Made by a program: the position numbers and the translations under genes
Source: Streptomyces olivochromogenes
GTDB lineage: Bacteria; Actinomycetota; Actinomycetes; Streptomycetales; Streptomycetaceae
Assembly: GCF_001514115.1 (NCBI RefSeq)
Contig: NZ_KQ948460.1
Coordinates: 186,001-250,000 of the forward strand
DNA length: 64,000 nucleotides
Direction: 5' to 3'
The notes under the pieces: model-generated
The model's database searches: none
The model's input: the letters and a program-made list of their open reading frames with translations, nothing else
Told to the model about the DNA's origin: nothing
In this document: in pieces, positions 59,756-64,000 of the stretch
Position numbering within the stretch: position 1 is the first letter of the stretch
Layout: every line of letters starts with the position of its first letter

Positions 59756-61276
59756 ATGGCAGTGCAAGAGGGCGTGGTCCCTGAGGCGGCGGGCACCCCG
59801 GAGGGACCCGGAGGCGCAGTTCACCGGCTCAAGCCGAACGCGATCGGACTGCTCGGCGTGGTCTTCATGGCCGTCGCCACCGCCGCCCCGATCACCGCCA
59901 TGACGGGCAACGTGCCCTTCATGGTCTCCGCCGGCAACGGCATCGGCGCCCCGGCGAGCTACCTCGTCGCAATGGTCGTCCTGGCCATCTTTGCGGTCGG
60001 CTTCACCTCGATGGCGAAGCACATCACCTCCACCGGCGCCTTCTACGGCTTCATCTCCTACGGCCTCGGCCGCACCGCGGGACTCGCCTCGGGACTCCTC
60101 GCGACCTTCGCGTACGTCGTCTTCGAGCCGGCCCTGATCGGCATCTTCTCGACCTTCGCCACCGGAACCCTCAAGGACCAGACGGGACTTGACGTGCCCT
60201 GGTGGGCGTTCGCGGTCCTGATGCTCGCCGTCAACGCGACGGGCACGTGGTTCGGGGTGTCCGTCGCCGAGAAGCTGCTCGTCGTACTGCTGGCCACCGA
60301 GGTGACGATCCTGGCCGCCATGGCCGTCTCCGTCGCCCTGCACGGCGGCGGTCCGCACGGCTTCACCTTCGGCCCGGTCAACCCGGTCAACGCCTTCAAG
60401 GGGACCTCGGCGGGCCTCGGCCTCTTCTTCGCCTTCTGGTCGTGGGTCGGCTTCGAGTCCACGGCGATGTACGGCGAGGAGTCCCGCGACCCGAAGAAGA
60501 TCATCCCCAAGGCGACGATGATCTCCGTCCTGGGCGTCGGCGTCTTCTACGTCTTCGTCTCCTGGATGGCCATCATCGGCAACGGCGAGAGCGAGGCCGT
60601 CACGGCCGCCTCCTCCTCGAACCCGCTCGCCCTGTTCTTCAACCCCACCGAGCACTACGTCGGGCACTGGGCCGTCGACGTCATGCAGTGGCTGATGATC
60701 ACCGGCTCACTGGCCTGCGGCATGGCCTTCCACAACTGCGCCGCCCGATACATGTACGCACTGGGCCGCGAGGGCGTCCTCCCCTCGCTCCAGCGCACGG
60801 TCGGCCGCACCCACCCCCAGCACGGCTCCCCGCACATCGCGGGCCTCGTCCAGACGGTCGTCAGCGCCGTCCTCATAGCCGCGTTCTGGCTGGCCGGCAA
60901 GGACCCGTACACCGGCACGTACGTCCTGCTCGCCATCCTCGGCACGATGGCCATCCTGGTGGTGCAGGCGGTCTGCTCCTTCGCGGTGCTGGCGTACTTC
61001 CGCAAGAACCACCCCGAGAGCAGGCACTGGTTCAAGACCTTCACCGCCCCGCTCATCGGCGGCCTCGCGATGCTCGGCGTGGTCGTCCTGCTGGTGTCCA
61101 ACATGGGCGCCGCGGCCGGCACGGAGTCCGGCTCCCTCGTACTGAAGGCGACCCCCTGGATCGTCGCCCTGATCGCGGCGGGCGGCGTGGCGTACGCGAC
61201 GTACCTCAAGCGCCGCGCACCGCAGCGGTACGCCCTGCTCGGGCGGACGGTCCTGGAGGAGACCAAGGAGCGGTAG
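59756..61276 (+). CDS. APC-family permease, probable ethanolamine importer
   Basis: A 506-aa membrane protein with ~12 TM helices. APC motifs are NAIGLLGVVFMAVATAAPIT and FWSWVGFESTAMYGEESRDP. GAAGGGGCC precedes the ATG. It is divergent from eutBC with 217 bp between, so ethanolamine (or a related amine) is the likely cargo. The C-terminus is followed by three short GCGGTAG repeats. Confidence 0.87.
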   Translation: MAVQEGVVPEAAGTPEGPGGAVHRLKPNAIGLLGVVFMAVATAAPITAMTGNVPFMVSAGNGIGAPASYLVAMVVLAIFAVGFTSMAKHITSTGAFYGFISYGLGRTAGLASGLLATFAYVVFEPALIGIFSTFATGTLKDQTGLDVPWWAFAVLMLAVNATGTWFGVSVAEKLLVVLLATEVTILAAMAVSVALHGGGPHGFTFGPVNPVNAFKGTSAGLGLFFAFWSWVGFESTAMYGEESRDPKKIIPKATMISVLGVGVFYVFVSWMAIIGNGESEAVTAASSSNPLALFFNPTEHYVGHWAVDVMQWLMITGSLACGMAFHNCAARYMYALGREGVLPSLQRTVGRTHPQHGSPHIAGLVQTVVSAVLIAAFWLAGKDPYTGTYVLLAILGTMAILVVQAVCSFAVLAYFRKNHPESRHWFKTFTAPLIGGLAMLGVVVLLVSNMGAAAGTESGSLVLKATPWIVALIAAGGVAYATYLKRRAPQRYALLGRTVLEETKER

Positions 61277-61332
61277 AGCCAAGGAGCGGTAGGACCGAGA
61301 AGCGGTAGGAAACATTTCTTCGGCGGGGGCTC

Positions 61333-61848
61333 TCAGCCCTCGCCGAAGTGCTGCTCCCGGTGGATCCGCCAGCGGTCCATCATCGACTCCAGCTCGCCCT
61401 CCATGAACTCGAAGAAGGCAAGGGTCTCCGCGAGCCGACCGCCCGCGGGGGTGTCCGCGCCCAGGCTGGCGACGCCTTCGCGCAGCGCGTCCTCCCAGCG
61501 CTTGATGATCGCCTCACGATTGGTGAGCGCCTCGTACCACTGGTCGCTGTGCACGCGGTACCGCTCGCGCCTCGAACCGGGCTCCCGCTCGCGCGACACC
61601 ATGTGCACCTGCGCCAGATAACGCACGGCACCGGAGACCGCCGCGGGGCTGATCCGCAGTTGCTCGCCCAGTTCGACCGAGGTCAGAGCGCCGGTGTCCG
61701 AGGCGAGCAGCGCCCCGAAGACCCGGGACGGCATCCGGGGCATCCCGGCCTCCACGAGTTGCGCCGCGAAGTGCTCGACGAACCGCGAGACCGCCTCCGC
61801 GTCCCGGCCCGTCGCCCCTGCCGCTCCCACCGCCTCCGGCTCTGTCAT
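61333..61848 (-). CDS. MarR/GbsR-type transcriptional regulator
   Basis: A 171-aa protein. The winged helix includes MPRMPSRVFGALLASDTGAL, TSVELGEQLRISPAAVSGAV and RYLAQVHMVSREREPGSRRE, the GbsR-like pattern. The C-terminal half is helical, probably the dimer region. It is divergent from an ABC exporter with a palindrome between, so it is most likely its repressor. A hairpin (61319-61343) overlaps its 3' end and serves the convergent permease gene. Confidence 0.87.
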   Translation of the reverse strand: MTEPEAVGAAGATGRDAEAVSRFVEHFAAQLVEAGMPRMPSRVFGALLASDTGALTSVELGEQLRISPAAVSGAVRYLAQVHMVSREREPGSRRERYRVHSDQWYEALTNREAIIKRWEDALREGVASLGADTPAGGRLAETLAFFEFMEGELESMMDRWRIHREQHFGEG

Positions 61849-61854
61849 CCCCCG

Positions 61855-61878
61855 ATTGTATCCGAGTGTTTATACAAT
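61855..61878. promoter_or_regulatory. Probable operator of the ABC exporter regulator
   Basis: Inverted repeat ATTGTAT-N10-ATACAAT in an AT-rich stretch between the divergent MarR-type gene and the ABC genes. Confidence 0.65.
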
Positions 61879-61922
61879 TCGTTAACTTCACAAATTTCTG
61901 AAAGAAGCGTACGTTCTGAAGC

Positions 61923-62900
61923 ATGACGAAGGGCAGGGCCAAGGGAATGACGAAGGCCACGACAAAGGCGATCACCGTCTCCGGGCTGCACAAGTCGTTC
62001 GGCGGGACACACGCGCTGGACGGTCTCGACCTGGACGTCGAGGCCGGCGAGGTGCACGGCTTCCTCGGCCCGAACGGCTCCGGGAAGTCCACCACCATCC
62101 GGGTCCTGCTGGGCCTGCTGCGCGGCGACGCGGGCTCGGCGCAGGTGCTCGGCCAGGACCCCTGGGCGGACGCGGTGGAGCTGCACCGCCGGGTCGCCTA
62201 CGTTCCCGGCGACGTCACCCTGTGGCGCAACCTCTCCGGCGGCGAGGTCATCGACCTGTACGGGCGGCTGCGCGGGGGGCTCGACCCGGCGCGCCGGGCG
62301 GAACTGATCGAACGCTTCGAACTCGACCCCACCAAGAAGGGACGCACCTACTCCAAGGGCAACCGGCAGAAGGTCGCCCTCGTCGCGGCCTTCGCCTCGG
62401 ACGTCGACCTGCTGATCCTCGACGAGCCCACCTCGGGTCTCGACCCGCTGATGGAGGAGGTCTTCCAGCGGTGCGTCGAGGAGGAACGCGACCGCGGCCG
62501 GACCGTCCTGCTGTCCTCGCACATCCTCAGCGAGGTGGAGGAGCTGTGCGACCGCGTCAGCATCATCCGCAAGGGCCGCACCGTCGAGAGCGGCACCCTC
62601 GCCGACCTGCGCCATCTGACCCGTACCAGCGTCACCGCCGAACTCGCGGGACCGCCCAACGGGCTGGCGCACCTGCCCGGCGTGCACGACCTCGACATCC
62701 GGGGCCACCGGGTCAGGCTCCAGGTCGAGACCGACAAACTCGACGCCGTACTGCGCTCGCTCACCGACTCGGGCGTACGGTCGCTGACCTCGACGCCGCC
62801 GACCCTGGAGGAACTGTTCCTGCGGCACTACCAGGACGACGTCCAGGACGACGTCCTGGACGACGTTCGGGTGAACGGCGAAGGGACGATGGCGCGATGA
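61923..62900 (+). CDS. ABC transporter ATP-binding protein
   Basis: A 325-aa protein. Walker A GPNGSGKST is at 49-57, the ABC signature is in YSKGNRQKVAL, Walker B is in LLILDEPTSGLD, and the H-loop is in LLSSHILSEVEEL. A ~90-residue C-terminal extension is typical of drug/antibiotic exporters. It is coupled (ATGA) to the permease gene and divergent from the regulator. Confidence 0.93.
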   Translation: MTKGRAKGMTKATTKAITVSGLHKSFGGTHALDGLDLDVEAGEVHGFLGPNGSGKSTTIRVLLGLLRGDAGSAQVLGQDPWADAVELHRRVAYVPGDVTLWRNLSGGEVIDLYGRLRGGLDPARRAELIERFELDPTKKGRTYSKGNRQKVALVAAFASDVDLLILDEPTSGLDPLMEEVFQRCVEEERDRGRTVLLSSHILSEVEELCDRVSIIRKGRTVESGTLADLRHLTRTSVTAELAGPPNGLAHLPGVHDLDIRGHRVRLQVETDKLDAVLRSLTDSGVRSLTSTPPTLEELFLRHYQDDVQDDVLDDVRVNGEGTMAR

Positions 62901-64000
62901 CCACCGCGACCACCGCGACCGCTGCCGTACGGGGTGGGGTACGGGCCCGGAGTGCCCGCCAACTAGCCGGGACCGGCACCCTGTTGAGGTTCTTCCTGCG
63001 CCGCGACCGGCTGATGATGCCGCTGTGGGTCGGCGTGATCGGCCTGCTGGTGCTGTCCATGCCGAACTCCCTGAAGTCCGTCTACGGCACCGTCGCCGAA
63101 CGCGCCGACCTCGCCCGCCAGATGCTCACCAACAGCTCCCTGCGCGCCACGTACGGGCCGGTGTTCGACGACTCGCTCGGCGGACTCACCGCCTGGCGCA
63201 TCGGCGGCTACGCCGGTCTGTTCGCCGGGATCATGAGCCTGCTCGTCGTCGTACGGCACACCCGCGAGGAGGAGGAGAGCGGGCGCCAGGAACTCCTCTC
63301 GTCGGCGATGGTGGGGCGCCGCGCCCCGCTGACGGCGGCGCTGCTGGCCGCCCTCGTCGCCAACGGCGTGCTCGCGCTGCTCATCGCGGGCGGGCTGGCA
63401 GGACAGGGCGGCGGCGGGGCGCTGGCCCTCGGGCTCGGCGTCGGGGGCGTCGGCATGGTCTTCGCCACCATGGCGGCGATCGTCGCCCAGCTCACCGAGA
63501 GCGCGCGGCTCGCCAAGGGGCTGACGGGCGGGCTGCTCGGCGCGGCGTTCGTACTGCGGGCGGCGGGCGACTCGTCGACGGACGACGGTTCCTCCGTGCT
63601 GACCTGGCTGTCGCCGCTGGGATGGCTGGAGAACGAACGCCCCTTCGCCCAGGAGCGGTGGTGGGTGCTGCCGCTGTTCGTCGCGGCCGTGGTGATCCAG
63701 GGCGCGGTCGCCTACGAACTCGCCGGGCGGCGCGATGTCGGGATGAGCTTCCTGCCGACCCGGCCGGGGCCCGCGCGGGGGCGGCTCGGGTCGGCCGGGG
63801 CGCTGGCCTGGCGGCTGCAGCGGGGGGCCGTGCTGGGGTGGAGCCTCGGGTTCCTCGCCGCGGGTGCCGCGTTCGGCGGGATCACGAAGGGGGCCGCCGA
63901 TCTCGTCGGGAGCAACGACAAGACCCGGCAGATCATCGAGCGGATGGGCGGGCAGTCCGGGATCACGGACGCGTTCCTCGCGACGATGGTCGGCATGCTG
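62897..64000 (+). CDS. ABC transporter permease, partial
   Basis: The gene starts with the ATG at 62897 overlapping the ATPase stop and runs off the right edge; 368 codons are visible. Several TM segments can be seen (MMPLWVGVIGLLVLSM; AALLAALVANGVLALLIAGG; LGLGVGGVGMVFATMAAIVA). A conserved loop (SLRATYGPVFDDSLGGLTAW) and the HTREEEESGRQELLSSAMVG motif place it in the exporter-permease family that pairs with such ATPases. It probably exports a polyketide, peptide or lipid. Confidence 0.9.
   Translation, partial: MTTATTATAAVRGGVRARSARQLAGTGTLLRFFLRRDRLMMPLWVGVIGLLVLSMPNSLKSVYGTVAERADLARQMLTNSSLRATYGPVFDDSLGGLTAWRIGGYAGLFAGIMSLLVVVRHTREEEESGRQELLSSAMVGRRAPLTAALLAALVANGVLALLIAGGLAGQGGGGALALGLGVGGVGMVFATMAAIVAQLTESARLAKGLTGGLLGAAFVLRAAGDSSTDDGSSVLTWLSPLGWLENERPFAQERWWVLPLFVAAVVIQGAVAYELAGRRDVGMSFLPTRPGPARGRLGSAGALAWRLQRGAVLGWSLGFLAAGAAFGGITKGAADLVGSNDKTRQIIERMGGQSGITDAFLATMVGML

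Overview
The window is high-GC Streptomyces chromosome: strong G/C third-position bias, many GTG/TTG starts, ATGA-coupled operons, and a conserved housekeeping run (asd-ask, recR-ybaB, purA, eutBC). About one third, positions 1 to ~19.8 kb, is a stack of integrative elements. The rest is ordinary chromosome with no sign of recent transfer.

Element region. Three copies of the 3' half of a tRNA-Pro-like gene (anticodon arm to acceptor end) lie at 5313-5355, 12291-12333 (identical 43 bp) and 19640-19678 (decayed). They look like attachment sites of a tandem array whose intact tRNA lies left of the window. Left segment (1-5312): anti-phage genes, all on the minus strand. These are an IetAS-type ATPase/subtilase pair (the protease runs off the edge), a ScoMcrA-like type IV endonuclease for phosphorothioate/5-methylcytosine DNA, and an unrecognised 435-aa protein with a PD-(D/E)XK-like nuclease domain. 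Middle element (5313-12333): a compact unit with integrase, excisionase, DUF3631 helicase-like protein, a small Cys/His protein, a primase-polymerase, a broken cytosine methyltransferase and two exported cargo proteins. It has no recognisable transfer gene. Right element (12291-19678): a decayed pSAM2-type unit with broken integrase, excisionase and RepSA, several small proteins, a TetR/hydrolase pair and a DUF4291 gene split by a ~2.1 kb insertion.

Chromosomal region. 20-29 kb: small exported and membrane proteins, a GH3 lipoprotein, a decayed MBL-fold gene, a 2Fe-2S ferredoxin-like protein, a TrkA/RCK membrane protein, an S9 peptidase and SURF1. 29.9-35.4 kb: an ECF sigma factor coupled to a membrane protein, a deaminase-like protein, aspartate-semialdehyde dehydrogenase and aspartokinase. 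35.7-41.6 kb: a two-component system, an NTF2-like exported protein, a TauE/SafE permease, and a MarR/cupin/esterase group with paired operators. 41.6-46.8 kb: DUF5063, RecR, YbaB, a SLATT protein and a Ser/Thr kinase. 46.9-51.3 kb: MarR/PfpI, a class III aminotransferase, GntR and a hypothetical protein. 51.4-57.2 kb: exported lipase, Tat-exported 5'-nucleotidase, PurA and a lipid-kinase-like protein. 57.4-64 kb: ethanolamine ammonia-lyase (eutBC) divergent from an APC permease, then a MarR-regulated ABC exporter running off the right edge.

Noncoding DNA is rich in tandem repeats (9, 18, 19, 20 and 24 bp units) and in a dispersed GC-rich palindromic family (26.6, 44.3, 49.6 and 57.2 kb). No rRNA, complete tRNA or CRISPR array was found. 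Assignments rest on reading motifs by eye; no searches were run.
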